Positions 38,074 through 47,724 of a stretch of DNA of 57,160 bases are shown here, piece after piece. The notes beneath the pieces were generated by a model. That model searched no databases, had not been told where the DNA came from, and was given only the letters and a program-made list of their open reading frames with translations. Position 1 is the first letter of the stretch. Each line of letters begins with the position of its first letter. Where the stretch lies: NCBI GenBank assembly GCA_030671565.1, contig DAOVIC010000001.1, positions 1-57,160 of the forward strand. Reading direction: 5' to 3'. Source of the stretch: Anaerohalosphaeraceae bacterium (lineage in GTDB: Bacteria > Planctomycetota > Phycisphaerae > Sedimentisphaerales > Anaerohalosphaeraceae). Position numbers and translations under genes: made by a program.

Positions 38074-38487
38074 TTACTCTGTTTCTGCCCATGTACCTTC
38101 ATTATCAAGAGTGATCTCAGAAGGAGTCGTTATATCAGCCGGCGCGCTGATCGTAATAGTAAAGGTCAAAGGCGGGTCATCCGAACTGTCATATGCAGTC
38201 GACCAGGAATATTCGCTTGAACTAAAATATGTCCCCGCCAGATCACTGCTGCTGAAACCGAGCGTAGCCAAAGACGGTGTATTGCTGCCATAACTGCCAT
38301 CAGAAGCCTTTTCTGCCGCATAGGCTCTGATAGACGTGGCAAGTGTCCCAGCCATCGCCCTGCCTTCCGACCATTTTGCCGCATCAATCCTTCCACGCAT
38401 TATAGGAACAGCAACTGCCGCAAGGATAGACACGATCAAAATAACAACCATCAATTCGATCAGTGTGAAAGCTTTTTTTTCCGACAT
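38074..38487 (-). CDS. Type IV pilin/pseudopilin-like prepilin
   Basis: A 137-residue prepilin: the leader MSEKKA is followed by the cleavable junction A-F and the hydrophobic N-terminal helix FTLIELMVVILIVSILAAVA with Glu at position 5 of the mature chain. Prepilin peptidases usually cut after Gly; Ala at -1 is less common but is accepted. The short globular part (Ser/Ala/Tyr-rich, ASDGSYGSNTPSLATLGFSS) has no Cys pair. The ATG at 38485-38487 is preceded by GGGGGT about 8 bases upstream. It lies upstream of pilM with 96 bases between. Confidence 0.93.
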   Translation of the reverse strand: MSEKKAFTLIELMVVILIVSILAAVAVPIMRGRIDAAKWSEGRAMAGTLATSIRAYAAEKASDGSYGSNTPSLATLGFSSSDLAGTYFSSSEYSWSTAYDSSDDPPLTFTITISAPADITTPSEITLDNEGTWAETE

Positions 38488-38658
38488 GATTTTTACCCCC
38501 AAATAAAATTTAATTACATTCAAATAACCTCGCTTTTACATCTCTTGAAAAGTTAAAAGCAAGAAACTTGATCTACCCCCATATAGGTGATGCATTTTGC
38601 TTGCTATAGCTAATCTCGACCCGAATACTTACTCACATTAGCTGATTTTTCCTTATTT

Positions 38659-38755
38659 GAGCATTTTGAATAACTTAATGCTTCACCATTACGAATGATT
38701 GAAAACCACCGGCAAATACTTTTTTGCCGCAAGCGAACAGTTCCACAGAACACCC
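38659..38755. repeat. 97-bp intergenic repeat, copy A
   Basis: A 97-bp unit whose two other copies are at 45598-45694 and 55962-56058. It begins GAGC..TTTGAATAACTTA and ends CAGTT....CAGAACACCC, and the ends are imperfect inverted repeats (TGAATAACT against the reverse complement of AGTTCCACAG). An internal CGGCAAA/TTTGCCG hairpin (38710-38728 region) is shared with copy C. Flanks ATTT and TTTT share three of four bases. It lies in the 302-base gap between pilC-like and pilin genes. No coding frame. Confidence 0.75.
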
Positions 38756-38789
38756 TTTTAGGGTCCCTTTAGTATTAGTATGATCATAT

Positions 38790-40001
38790 TTATTGCTTTA
38801 TATCGGACAATGAAAAGATCGGCAGATACAACGCCAAAACCACCCCAAGAACGATCCCACCGACTACTACAATGAGAAATGGTTCAAGGACTGTAGTGAT
38901 CGTCGCGATCGTACTGTCAACCTTTCGTTCGTAGTAACTGCTGGTACGTTCCAGAATAGGAGGCAGCGAACCGCTTTCTTCTCCGATCTGAACCATTTTT
39001 GTAAGCATTTTCGGAAAAAAAGATGACTGACCCATTCCAAGGGATATGCTTGAACCGGAAACTATCGCCTCTCGGGCCTGAAGAAATGCAGATTTTATTA
39101 CAGTATTGCCGTTCATCGAAGCCATGATATCCAAAGCATCCAATACAGAAACGCCTGCACCCAAAAGTGTAGAAAAAGTCTTGCAGAACATTGCTATGAA
39201 TGCCTGCGACAATATCTTGCCGATCAGAGGGATCTTAAGAACAAGCTTACTGAAGAACTCCCGGCCCTTGTCGGTTTTACCGTAGTACACTGCACCTGCG
39301 ATTCCTGCGCAAAAACCGACAAATATATAGGGAAGGTAAGCGACTAAAGTGTCGTACCCGAACATGAACGCCCTCGTCAGAACAGGAAGCTCTCCGCCAA
39401 TTCCTTCAAACAGACTTTTAAACCGGGGAATAATAAACGTCATTATGAAAACAATCAAAAGGATCACAAATCCAACGACAAACACCGGATAAGCGATCGC
39501 ACTTTTGACTTTTCGAGCCAGTTTATCTTTTCCGTCATAGTAATCCGCAAGCCTCTCAAATGCCGCTGGCATCGCACCACCTGCTTCACCGGCAAGAACC
39601 ATCGAGCAGAACATCCTGTTGAAAACTTTCGGAAAATGCTTAATTGAATTGCTAAGAGGCTCACCCTCTTCCAGACTTTCACCGACTCTTTCCAATATAT
39701 GTTGAAAATAACGGTTCTCGCAATCCTCATGTATTGTTTCGATCGCAGAAGTTATCGAAACACCACCTTCAAGCATCGCCTGCAATTGCCAGCAGAAAGA
39801 CGCCAACTCGATCGATTTGATTTTTTTCCGCTTGACCAGCAGCGAATTCTTATGCTTTGCCGCATTGACCATCCGAACCTCAACGGGTATCAGACCCTTT
39901 TTACGAAGTCCTACCATAACATCGTTTTTCGTACCTGCCTGGCTCATTCCTGAATGCTGCTCACCGGAAAGATCGCGTGCGACATACTTAAAATTCCCCA
40001 T
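38790..40001 (-). CDS. PilC/GspF inner-membrane platform protein
   Basis: A 403-residue protein of the PulF/PilC family with two homologous GspF domains. They share SIELASFCWQLQAMLEGGVS at about 60-80 and AMFCKTFSTLLGAGVSVLDA at about 265-285. Three transmembrane helices fall at about 165-190, 215-235 and 370-395 (TTVLEPFLIVVVGGIVLGVV). It forms the membrane platform that couples the ATPases to pilin addition. The ATG at 39999-40001 (MGNFKYVARD) has GGGGAA upstream and is preferred to the ATG five codons earlier. Confidence 0.95.
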   Translation of the reverse strand: MGNFKYVARDLSGEQHSGMSQAGTKNDVMVGLRKKGLIPVEVRMVNAAKHKNSLLVKRKKIKSIELASFCWQLQAMLEGGVSITSAIETIHEDCENRYFQHILERVGESLEEGEPLSNSIKHFPKVFNRMFCSMVLAGEAGGAMPAAFERLADYYDGKDKLARKVKSAIAYPVFVVGFVILLIVFIMTFIIPRFKSLFEGIGGELPVLTRAFMFGYDTLVAYLPYIFVGFCAGIAGAVYYGKTDKGREFFSKLVLKIPLIGKILSQAFIAMFCKTFSTLLGAGVSVLDALDIMASMNGNTVIKSAFLQAREAIVSGSSISLGMGQSSFFPKMLTKMVQIGEESGSLPPILERTSSYYERKVDSTIATITTVLEPFLIVVVGGIVLGVVLALYLPIFSLSDIKQ

Positions 40002-40048
40002 TATTCTATTCCCCATCCAAAAAACAATTCTTCATGACTTACATATTT

Positions 40049-41110
40049 TCAGCAAAAGCTCCCCACCATTTCCTGAACAGAAGATTGAAAATACTCCTCA
40101 GATATCAGCCCTTTCTCTGACAACTCCTTAATTGCCTGCTCCATCGTGATCATCTGATATTGCTTACCAGTTTGGATCGCATTGTATATCTCCTCCGTTC
40201 TTCCGGTCTTGATGAGTGTTCTTATCGCACTGGTCGCACACAATACCTCGCATCCAAGCACCAAACCTCCGACATCTTCGCGAGCAGGCAATAATTGCTG
40301 CCACAAAACACCCGCAAGCGACGCCGACAGTTGACTCCTCACCTGCTTACACTGCTTCTCCGGAAACATATCGATAAGACGATTTACAGATGCCACCGTA
40401 CCGCGGGTATGAAGAGTTGCAAGCGTAAGATGACCTGTTTCGGCAAGCGTCATCACAGCCTGCGCAGATGCGTGATCGCGGATCTCACCGACAACGACAA
40501 CATCCATAGACTGACGCAAAACATGCCGCAAAGCCTCGCTAAAGCTCAATGTATCAATACCTACTTCACGCTGATCGACAATGCCAAACTTGTTCTCATG
40601 CGTAAATTCGATCGGATCTTCGATAGAGATAATATGACAACATCTGTTACGGTTTATATGATCCACCATCGCCGCAACCGTCGTACTCTTGCCGCTGCCG
40701 ACCGGACCTGTTATAAGAACAAGACCCCTGGGAAGATTTGCAAAACGTTCTATAACAGGAGGAAGACCGAGCTCTTCAAAACCGGGGATCTCGCTCGAAA
40801 TAACACGAACTGCCATCGACATATGACCACGCTGATAGTACATATTTATCCGAAACCGACAAAGACCTTCGACATACAGCGACAGATCAAGTTCACGATG
40901 TTTTTCAAAATGTGAAAGTTGCTCGCCGCTGAGAATAGATTTGCAAATGCTCCCGGTCTCCGACGGACTAAGGGCTTCTTCCTCAACAGAAATAAGCTCA
41001 TTACAAACACGCATCTGCGGCTGCTTAAAGGCAGTGATGATCAAGTCACTGGCTCCCTCAGTACGATAAAGCTCACCAAGCAGATTTTCAATATAAGATC
41101 GTTCTTTCAT
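40049..41110 (-). CDS. PilT/PilU-like retraction ATPase
   Basis: A 353-residue secretion ATPase of the PilT branch: an N-terminal PAS-like domain (GASDLIITAFKQPQMRVCNE), Walker A GPVGSGKSTT (about 137-146), the Asp box ISIEDPIEF, Walker B VVVVGEIRDHAS and the His box TLAETGHLTLATLHT. The AETGHL segment identifies the PilT rather than the PilB branch. Retraction ATPases disassemble pili, so the operon may make dynamic, motility-type pili. The ATG at 41108-41110 is preceded by GGGAGGA. Confidence 0.94.
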   Translation of the reverse strand: MKERSYIENLLGELYRTEGASDLIITAFKQPQMRVCNELISVEEEALSPSETGSICKSILSGEQLSHFEKHRELDLSLYVEGLCRFRINMYYQRGHMSMAVRVISSEIPGFEELGLPPVIERFANLPRGLVLITGPVGSGKSTTVAAMVDHINRNRCCHIISIEDPIEFTHENKFGIVDQREVGIDTLSFSEALRHVLRQSMDVVVVGEIRDHASAQAVMTLAETGHLTLATLHTRGTVASVNRLIDMFPEKQCKQVRSQLSASLAGVLWQQLLPAREDVGGLVLGCEVLCATSAIRTLIKTGRTEEIYNAIQTGKQYQMITMEQAIKELSEKGLISEEYFQSSVQEMVGSFC

Positions 41111-41208
41111 TTGTCCTCCCGACAAACATCTAAACAAGCTTCTTTAAACGGTCCCGCTCAGGGCGAAAACACATCTGTTAAGCGAAGCAAAATCCGCCAT
41201 AGACGGAC

Positions 41209-42981
41209 TCAAACTATATCTTCCGAAAAAGTCGTATTAAGCACCTCTTCTGCTGTCGTCACACCTTCGATAAGCCTTCTTACTCCGCATTCAAGCAGCC
41301 CTCCATGACCATCTTTTCTCGCCAGTTTCCTGATTTCAGATTCGCTCATATTATTAACCACTGCCGACCGTATCTCAGCAGTCATAACCATAAACTCAAA
41401 TATCGGTATCCGTCCGCTGTAACCACTATCCCCGCACATATTGCACCCGCGGCCACGATAAAATGTTGTTTTCCCGGCGGTCTCCGAATCTATACGCAGA
41501 CTCTTCAAAACCTGCGGAATCAGTTTCACCTTCTCTTTGCAGTGACTGCATATCCGACGAATAAGCCGCTGAGCAACAACTAAATTTATCGTCGAAGCAA
41601 GCAAATACCGGTCAACTCCCATAAAGCTCAATCGAGTCAGAGCGCTCGGAGCATCGTTAGTATGGAAAGTACTCAAAACCAGGTGACCTGTAAGCGACGC
41701 CTTAATAGCTATTTCAACCGTCTCCCTGTCACGGATCTCACCGATAAGTATTATATCCGGATCCTGGCGAAGAATCGCCCGTAAAGACGCCGCAAAATCA
41801 AGCCCGATCATCGACTTGACCTGTATCTGGTTCACCCCTGCCATCCGGTATTCGACCGGATCTTCGACAGTAGTGATGTTCTTTGTCGGATCTTTCAGAT
41901 AGTTAAGCGATGAATAAAGCGTTGTGCTTTTACCACTACCGGTAGGACCGGTTACGACAATGATACCATGAGGCTGATTGAGAATTGATTTGAATGTCTC
42001 AAGAGAACCCTCGTCAAATCCCAGAGAATCGATATCGTGATTGATAGATGATTTATCCAGAATACGCATTACGACTTTTTCACCGTATATCACCGGGATC
42101 ACAGAAACACGAACATCGATATCGCGACCAGGTGCCTTGATCCTGAAACGACCATCCTGAGGAAGACGACGCTCGGCAATATTCATCTGAGAAAGGATCT
42201 TCACCCTCGTAACGACCGCTGCATACATCTTCCACGGAGGAGACAGCATATTACGAAGACGACCGTCAACACGCATTCGGACACTGACCAACCTGTCCTG
42301 CGGTTCAAGGTGAATATCGCTTGCATTGCTTTTTACCGCCTGACCGAGAACCAGATCCACAAATCTGATAACAGGTGCCTTATCCGCATCGACCGGACCG
42401 GATATCTCCGCCGACAGCATCTCTTTGCTAACGTCAGATTCCAGCAGTTCGACAGTTTCGTATTCGTTCTCCTCCTGGGTTTGAACAAGGTCACGAAGAT
42501 GCTCTTCTTCCATGTACGAACCGCGGTAGATAAGCTCATGCGCCTTCTTGATCTGAACCGTAGAACTGATGACCGCCCTGACAGGATGCTTGATCTTCAA
42601 AGAAACCGTATCAAGTGCTATAATATCCGTCGGATCCGACATGGCAACAACGATCTTATCGCCATCGCGCCCAACTGCTATCATAGTGAAACGTTCAGCA
42701 ACGCTCTCAGGAATTATCCGGGCAAGCTCAATGTCCAGTTTCGTAACATCGTCAAGTGAATAATACTCAACCGAAAGATAATCGGTAAGGGCATCGACAA
42801 GCTGCTGATCGCCGAGTATCCCGAGACGACAAAGAACTTCGCCTAACCGCCCACCCCGCTGTTGTTGCTCTTCCAATGCCAGCTCAAGTTCTTGGGAACT
42901 GATGATGTCATTCTTGATCAACCATTGACCAAACTGTATCCGACAATTCGTCAACACCGTATCTTCCCCGTCATTTAACAT
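41209..42981 (-). CDS. PilB/GspE-like assembly ATPase with MshEN domain
   Basis: A 590-residue extension ATPase. Residues about 15-155 form an MshEN domain (FGQWLIKNDIISSQELELAL, LGEVLCRLGILGDQQLVDAL), which in other members binds cyclic-di-GMP. The catalytic part has SDIHLEPQDRLVSVRMRVDG, Walker A GPTGSGKSTT (about 345), Asp box TTVEDPVEY, Walker B IILIGEIRDRET, the His box TGHLVLSTFHTNDA and a tetracysteine zinc site (CSHC and CNMC). It powers pilin polymerisation and heads the pil-like operon. The start at 42979-42981 has only a weak GAG site. Confidence 0.95.
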   Translation of the reverse strand: MLNDGEDTVLTNCRIQFGQWLIKNDIISSQELELALEEQQQRGGRLGEVLCRLGILGDQQLVDALTDYLSVEYYSLDDVTKLDIELARIIPESVAERFTMIAVGRDGDKIVVAMSDPTDIIALDTVSLKIKHPVRAVISSTVQIKKAHELIYRGSYMEEEHLRDLVQTQEENEYETVELLESDVSKEMLSAEISGPVDADKAPVIRFVDLVLGQAVKSNASDIHLEPQDRLVSVRMRVDGRLRNMLSPPWKMYAAVVTRVKILSQMNIAERRLPQDGRFRIKAPGRDIDVRVSVIPVIYGEKVVMRILDKSSINHDIDSLGFDEGSLETFKSILNQPHGIIVVTGPTGSGKSTTLYSSLNYLKDPTKNITTVEDPVEYRMAGVNQIQVKSMIGLDFAASLRAILRQDPDIILIGEIRDRETVEIAIKASLTGHLVLSTFHTNDAPSALTRLSFMGVDRYLLASTINLVVAQRLIRRICSHCKEKVKLIPQVLKSLRIDSETAGKTTFYRGRGCNMCGDSGYSGRIPIFEFMVMTAEIRSAVVNNMSESEIRKLARKDGHGGLLECGVRRLIEGVTTAEEVLNTTFSEDIV

Positions 42982-43560
42982 ATCTTAGGCTCTCAAAGCC
43001 CTCACATCGACCATCTCTCCCGAAAACTTCTTTTCACAAATCGGAACAACAAGCGAATAAACGCTCTCTCCCCGGACACCTCACATTTACTATAACCGCA
43101 TCCATTTGGCATACCTCGCAACACAATCGCCGATTTGAATTAAACCAAAAGTGGTATCAAATGCCCCCCATGGACAAACGAACCTGACCCCAATAAAAAA
43201 TTTCGTTTTCTATCGCCCCAAATCGAGCCGCCCAGTTCACCTGCAAGCAGCTAAATATCTAAACCTCTTGTGAGATTCTGCTACACTGAAAGGTACATTC
43301 GACAAATGACTGGCGCGACATTAGCAAAAAAAATAATTTCAACGATTGTAACGGATTGTCTTTAAAGATACGTTTTTCCGTAATGAAACATGAAATATAT
43401 CGTTGCAAATGTCCGTTTATAGGGGCATAAAGCTAGTCGCAAACACAACTTACAGCAGATTCCAAAAGCTCAACCTCGCCAAAGCAACGAAGATATCCGC
43501 ACACTGAACGACTGGTAAAATTAGAGCATTGCCCGCTCGGCTTCATAAGAACCAAATACC
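42982..43560. other. Noncoding region upstream of the pil operon
   Basis: Between the pilB-like start and the terminator at 43561-43613 there are about 580 bases with no credible gene. It is A/T-rich with some dyads. It should carry the pil operon promoter, but I find no clear -35/-10 pair nor a sigma54 pair (the TGGC and GC dinucleotides at 43115-43125 have the wrong spacing). Confidence 0.35.
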
Positions 43561-43613
43561 CCAAAAAAAAATGGCATCCCCGAATCTCTCGAAAGTGATT
43601 CACGGGATGCCAT
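43561..43613 (-). terminator. Rho-independent terminator of the sugar-catabolic operon
   Basis: On the minus strand the stem ATGGCATCCC...GGGATGCCAT, with an inner GAATC/GATTC pair, is followed by nine T (plus-strand A run at 43563-43571) and then GGGG. It lies just after the stop codon of the symporter gene (43641). This is the strongest terminator in the window. Confidence 0.85.
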
Positions 43614-43640
43614 ATTCTGTTTTCTATCCGACACTAACCT

Positions 43641-45488
43641 CTACCAGAAAATCACATACAGAACAATGGTTATCGCAACGACTATTATACCGAAGAACTT
43701 CGCTGCCCCTGATGATTTCAGATCCAGATCGGCATTGTGAGGTAAGACCTTAGCCTCCTTCAGCGGCCATATCACAGTAAGAATCGCCATAACGATAAGC
43801 ACGCAGGCAAAACTCAATGCCATTCTGTCCAAAAACGCCATCGAAGGGATCGCCTTTGCCACTATAAAGTACAAGACAGGATTGATCAAAAGTCCCACAA
43901 CACCTGCAAAACCCGGGGCCTTTTTAACAAGAAGACCAAACACAAACACCGCAAGAATACCCGGCGAGATATAGCCCTGGAACTCCTGGATATAGGTGAA
44001 GATACCGCCAAACTTCGGATTGGCCAATAGCGGCGAGATCACACACCCTATCACAACAAAAACTCCCACACAGATCCGCCCAACTGTCACCAAACCCTTC
44101 TGCGAAGAATTCCTGTTGATATAATTCTTATAAAGGTCCATCGTAAAGATGGTAGACGCAGAGTTCAGCATCGAAGCAAGAGAGCTGACAACCGCACCAA
44201 GGATCGCAGCCAGCATGAAACCGCGAAGACCGATACCCTCCGGAATAATTTTACTGATAAGCAACCCGAAAGCACTGTCATACTTATAACCAAGAAGGAA
44301 TTTACGTTCCAGATCGCCGCCCTTTGCACTTACTGAAGCGTTGTATATTTTCAGCTCCGCTGCTTTTTCAGGATTGTTATACACCCATCCGTCATCAAAA
44401 TCGAAAACCGTATTACTTTGCAGATCATCCTTAACAACTTCGTATTCGGCGATGACCTTGTCATTGGCAGCTACTATTTGAGCATCGTTCATCGCCTCAT
44501 CGGCCATGTCATTGCTAAAAAGGTTAAAAGCGATAATACCGGGAATGACTATAATGAAAGGAATTATAAGCTTCAGTGCCGCTGCGAAGACAATACCCTT
44601 CTGCCCTTCGCCAAGACTTTTTGCTCCAAGCGTCCTCTGCGTAATATACTGGTTAAGGCCCCAGTAGTAGAAGTTTGGTATCCACAGACCGATAACGAGA
44701 GCCGTCCATGGAATTGCCTGATTGCTTCGCGGAAGAACCATATGCAGCTTATCTTTGTTTAAAGCAACAAACTTGGCGATCCCTCCGGAAGCGTCTGTGA
44801 TCTCACCGGCAACAACTCCCCCTGCCGCCAAAGAGTCAACACTTGCCATACCAAGTTTGTTCAGCGCGATCAATACAACAATCGCACCGCCGGCAATAAG
44901 CGCAGATCCCTGAAGAAGATCCGCCCACGCACACGCCTTCAACCCGCCAAAGGCAACATAAACCGCTGCGATAATACCGATGATCCACGACGCGGTAACA
45001 ATATTGATCTGAAAACCGCCGCCAATAACGACATCCTTAAATAAAGTCTCCGCAACAACCGCACCGGAATAGATAACCGCAGCGATAGTAACGAAGACAT
45101 AGATGATCATCGTAAAAGTCGCCATGATAACACGGGCCCCCTCGTTGTACCGGTATTTAAAAAACTCCGGAATGGTGTATATCCCGGAACTTAAAAACTT
45201 CGGCAAAAAGAAGAACGCAACTACAACAAGAGTTATCGCTGCCATCCATTCGTAACTTGCGATCGCAAGCCCCAACGACCCCGCCGCCTGACCGCTCATC
45301 CCAACAAACTGCTCCGTCGAGATATTTGCCGCAATAAGAGAAAAACCGATAAGCCACCAGCTAAGACCCCGACCGGCAAGAAAATAATCCTCACTTGTCG
45401 CTTCCTTACGACTCTTCAGCATACCGACTGCAACCACAGCCACCATAAAACCAAAGAACACCAACAGATCTATCGTACTCAAAACCAT
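43641..45488 (-). CDS. Sodium:solute symporter (SSS family), probably for the catabolised sugar
   Basis: A 615-residue membrane protein with about 14 helices. The SSS signatures are EDYFLAGRGLSWWLIGFSLI (about 32-50), AANISTEQFVGMSGQA (about 52-67), the YVAFGGLKACAWADLLQGSA stretch (about 178-200) and the C-terminal LVKKAPGFAGVVGLLINPVL. These carriers import sugars or other small molecules with sodium. A hydrophilic insertion of about 70 residues occurs between helices (around 345-410). As the last gene of the rhamnose-type operon, 243 bases after the aldolase gene, it most likely imports the deoxyhexose. Substrate assignment is from context. Confidence 0.9.
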   Translation of the reverse strand: MVLSTIDLLVFFGFMVAVVAVGMLKSRKEATSEDYFLAGRGLSWWLIGFSLIAANISTEQFVGMSGQAAGSLGLAIASYEWMAAITLVVVAFFFLPKFLSSGIYTIPEFFKYRYNEGARVIMATFTMIIYVFVTIAAVIYSGAVVAETLFKDVVIGGGFQINIVTASWIIGIIAAVYVAFGGLKACAWADLLQGSALIAGGAIVVLIALNKLGMASVDSLAAGGVVAGEITDASGGIAKFVALNKDKLHMVLPRSNQAIPWTALVIGLWIPNFYYWGLNQYITQRTLGAKSLGEGQKGIVFAAALKLIIPFIIVIPGIIAFNLFSNDMADEAMNDAQIVAANDKVIAEYEVVKDDLQSNTVFDFDDGWVYNNPEKAAELKIYNASVSAKGGDLERKFLLGYKYDSAFGLLISKIIPEGIGLRGFMLAAILGAVVSSLASMLNSASTIFTMDLYKNYINRNSSQKGLVTVGRICVGVFVVIGCVISPLLANPKFGGIFTYIQEFQGYISPGILAVFVFGLLVKKAPGFAGVVGLLINPVLYFIVAKAIPSMAFLDRMALSFACVLIVMAILTVIWPLKEAKVLPHNADLDLKSSGAAKFFGIIVVAITIVLYVIFW

Positions 45489-45597
45489 TTCACTGCTCCT
45501 AAATAAAGATATCCAAAGTCACCTGCGTAAGATGCCGGCGGCAGTAATTATAATAAATCCCAACATATCCGCAAGCAATTTACTATAAATCTTGATT

Positions 45598-45694
45598 GAG
45601 CACTTTGAATAACTTACAATTTAACCGTTACGTATAACCTAACCTACCGGCAAACGCCTTTTTTGACGCAGGCGAACAGTTTTTCAGAACCCCC
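45598..45694. repeat. 97-bp intergenic repeat, copy B
   Basis: The sequence differs from copy C (55962-56058) at only a few positions: GAGCACTTTGAATAACTTAC at the start and CAGTTTTTCAGAACCCCC at the end. The ends are inverted repeats (TTGAATAACT against the reverse complement of AGTTTTTCAG). The stem CGGCAAA is partly lost because TTTGCCG reads TTTGACG here. Flanks GATT and AATT share three of four bases. It lies between the aldolase and symporter genes, on the same strand run. Confidence 0.75.
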
Positions 45695-45730
45695 AATTAT
45701 ACATATCAGATTGGGCCAAAGCAGGTAATT

Positions 45731-47689
45731 CTACCGCACCATCACCTGACCGCCGTCGACAACTAAAGTCTGGCCGGTGATCATCCGGGACTTGTCAGAA
45801 GCAAGAAATACTACTCCATTGGCAATGTCCCGACCCTTGATCTCTTTATTTAGGATCGTTTTGCTGACGTAGTAAGGAATGACCTCTTCCGGCTTGATGC
45901 GGTATTTCTTTGCACAGATCTTGATATATTCCGGGTTCCATATCTTCGAACCTTCGAATACATTGCCCGGGCAAAGTGAATTTACCCTTATGCCAAATTG
46001 CCCCAGTTCCATCGCCCAGCCGCGACCCATATGGACCTGACCGGCCTTGGTAGCATTATAAGGTGTATTGTTTTTGCTTGCTTCCAGCCCGGACTTGGAG
46101 CTGAGATTTATTATATTGCCCCCCATGCCCTGCTGTATCATGATCCTCGCCGCACATTTTGCCATAAGAAAATAACCCGTAAGATTCACCTCAAGTGCGA
46201 ATCGCCATTTATCAACGTCCATATCCACAAGCGGCCCTGCCGGAGCTACCCCTGCAGCATTTACAAGAATGTCCAGCCCGCCCAATTCCCCGATGATTTT
46301 ACGAAATCCAGCTTCTACACTCCTCTCGTCCGTGACATTACATTTGATCACAACCGTATGCGAATCTGCGATCCGGCTCTCTATATCTTTCTGTACCTGC
46401 AGCGCAGCCTTCTCATCGATATCCGCAATAGCTACCAGGGCCCCTGCATCAGCAAGAGCAAGAGCAATACTTTTCCCCAAACCGCTGCCGGCGCCGGTAA
46501 CTACAGCTACGCGGCCTTCCAGGTCACCCGGATTTGCTCCAGCAGCAATAGTTTTTACCAAAGCCCCTGATTCCCACTTATTGATAAAATCCCGTTGTTT
46601 TTTATTAAGCACCGAAACGCCGCCCAGGCGGTCGGCACTAGTACGTATGAAAAGCGAACTCGTTACAATATCCCTGACAGTAATAGCTGTCTTTTTCTTA
46701 CCCACTGCGAACAGGCCCATGCCCTTTACCAGGTATGCTGCCGGAATCTTTTGACCTTTGCCGATGAGCGAACGGATTCTGGCGGTTATTTTTTTAGCAT
46801 CGAGTTTTTCCAGCCACTCCGCCGAACCGTTTGAATAAAGCAGTTCCTGCGGACTCAAAACACCTCTAAGCAGCCTTTTGCTGCCTTTCTTACGTACAAA
46901 TGAGGCTATCGTATCATTTGTAAAATAACTGACGGAAGCATACTCGCCGCAAGCATCATAGAAGGCCTTTCGTATGCACAGAGCGGCCTGCTGGATATCC
47001 GGTTTTTCTACTGACTTAGCTTTCATAGCTGCTGGTCGTTTAAGACGGAGATTGCATTTTGTTATAATTTTTTTCGTAAGCCGCAAAGAACTGTTAGGAC
47101 TCGATGTCGAGACAAACAATCCGTGCTTTTCCAGGAAAATAACCTGCGGTTTTACACCGTATTCTTCTTCGTATTTTGCTGTTAATGTCATGATCTTCCT
47201 GGCAACCGCATACCCGGAATCGGCATAAGGCACCCACAGAAACGGCTTACTTAAATCCTTGAAAAGTCTTTCGAGTTTTGCTTTGCCGTCTTTGGCGTTT
47301 ACATAGGCACCTACGGCACTTGGGTGAATATGCACCACACACTTTCCAAGAGATGCGTGTAAAAGTACTTCTACGGAAGGACGCGAACCGTCAGTAATAT
47401 TGTCATCACAGGCCAAAAGAAGGCGATTCGCTACTTCCGGCTCACGAATATGAACCGGAAGTTTAGCTATCGATTTATCCTGCATCACTAAAAGAACGGA
47501 CCCAAGGTTCATTCTGCGCCAACCCTTTTTGGAATTCATCTCCTTAAGTACCGTGCCGCTGGCCTTTATGTACATGTATTTCCCATCGTCAGTTTTGATC
47601 GATGTGTTACCGCCGCCGCCCTGCACAAAAGAAGGATCCTTACCTGCCGAATTAGATATCCTGATAAGATCAGTCAGTGCCTTGCCCAT
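45731..47689 (-). CDS. Bifunctional rhamnulose-1-phosphate aldolase/short-chain dehydrogenase
   Basis: A 652-residue fusion. Residues about 1-280 form a class II aldolase/adducin domain with the zinc ligands in CVVHIHPSAVGAYVN (about 117-131) and LEKHGLFV (about 181-188). Residues about 390-652 form an SDR domain: nucleotide motif VVTGAGSGLGKS (about 393-405), NAAG (about 480), and the catalytic YNATKAGQVHMGRGW (about 555-570) with Tyr and Lys. The family splits L-rhamnulose-1-phosphate to DHAP and L-lactaldehyde, and the dehydrogenase half handles the lactaldehyde; direction and cofactor are from family knowledge (RhaD_aldol-ADH type). Neighbouring rhamnulokinase supports it. Confidence 0.92.
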   Translation of the reverse strand: MGKALTDLIRISNSAGKDPSFVQGGGGNTSIKTDDGKYMYIKASGTVLKEMNSKKGWRRMNLGSVLLVMQDKSIAKLPVHIREPEVANRLLLACDDNITDGSRPSVEVLLHASLGKCVVHIHPSAVGAYVNAKDGKAKLERLFKDLSKPFLWVPYADSGYAVARKIMTLTAKYEEEYGVKPQVIFLEKHGLFVSTSSPNSSLRLTKKIITKCNLRLKRPAAMKAKSVEKPDIQQAALCIRKAFYDACGEYASVSYFTNDTIASFVRKKGSKRLLRGVLSPQELLYSNGSAEWLEKLDAKKITARIRSLIGKGQKIPAAYLVKGMGLFAVGKKKTAITVRDIVTSSLFIRTSADRLGGVSVLNKKQRDFINKWESGALVKTIAAGANPGDLEGRVAVVTGAGSGLGKSIALALADAGALVAIADIDEKAALQVQKDIESRIADSHTVVIKCNVTDERSVEAGFRKIIGELGGLDILVNAAGVAPAGPLVDMDVDKWRFALEVNLTGYFLMAKCAARIMIQQGMGGNIINLSSKSGLEASKNNTPYNATKAGQVHMGRGWAMELGQFGIRVNSLCPGNVFEGSKIWNPEYIKICAKKYRIKPEEVIPYYVSKTILNKEIKGRDIANGVVFLASDKSRMITGQTLVVDGGQVMVR

Positions 47690-47724
47690 TCGTTATAACT
47701 CCAAATAATATATTTTAATATGCT

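Noticed and set aside
43105..43135. A sigma54 promoter (TGGC...GC) upstream of the pil operon
   Set aside because: The GG and GC dinucleotides are eight rather than ten bases apart, and they read toward the symporter rather than the pil operon.
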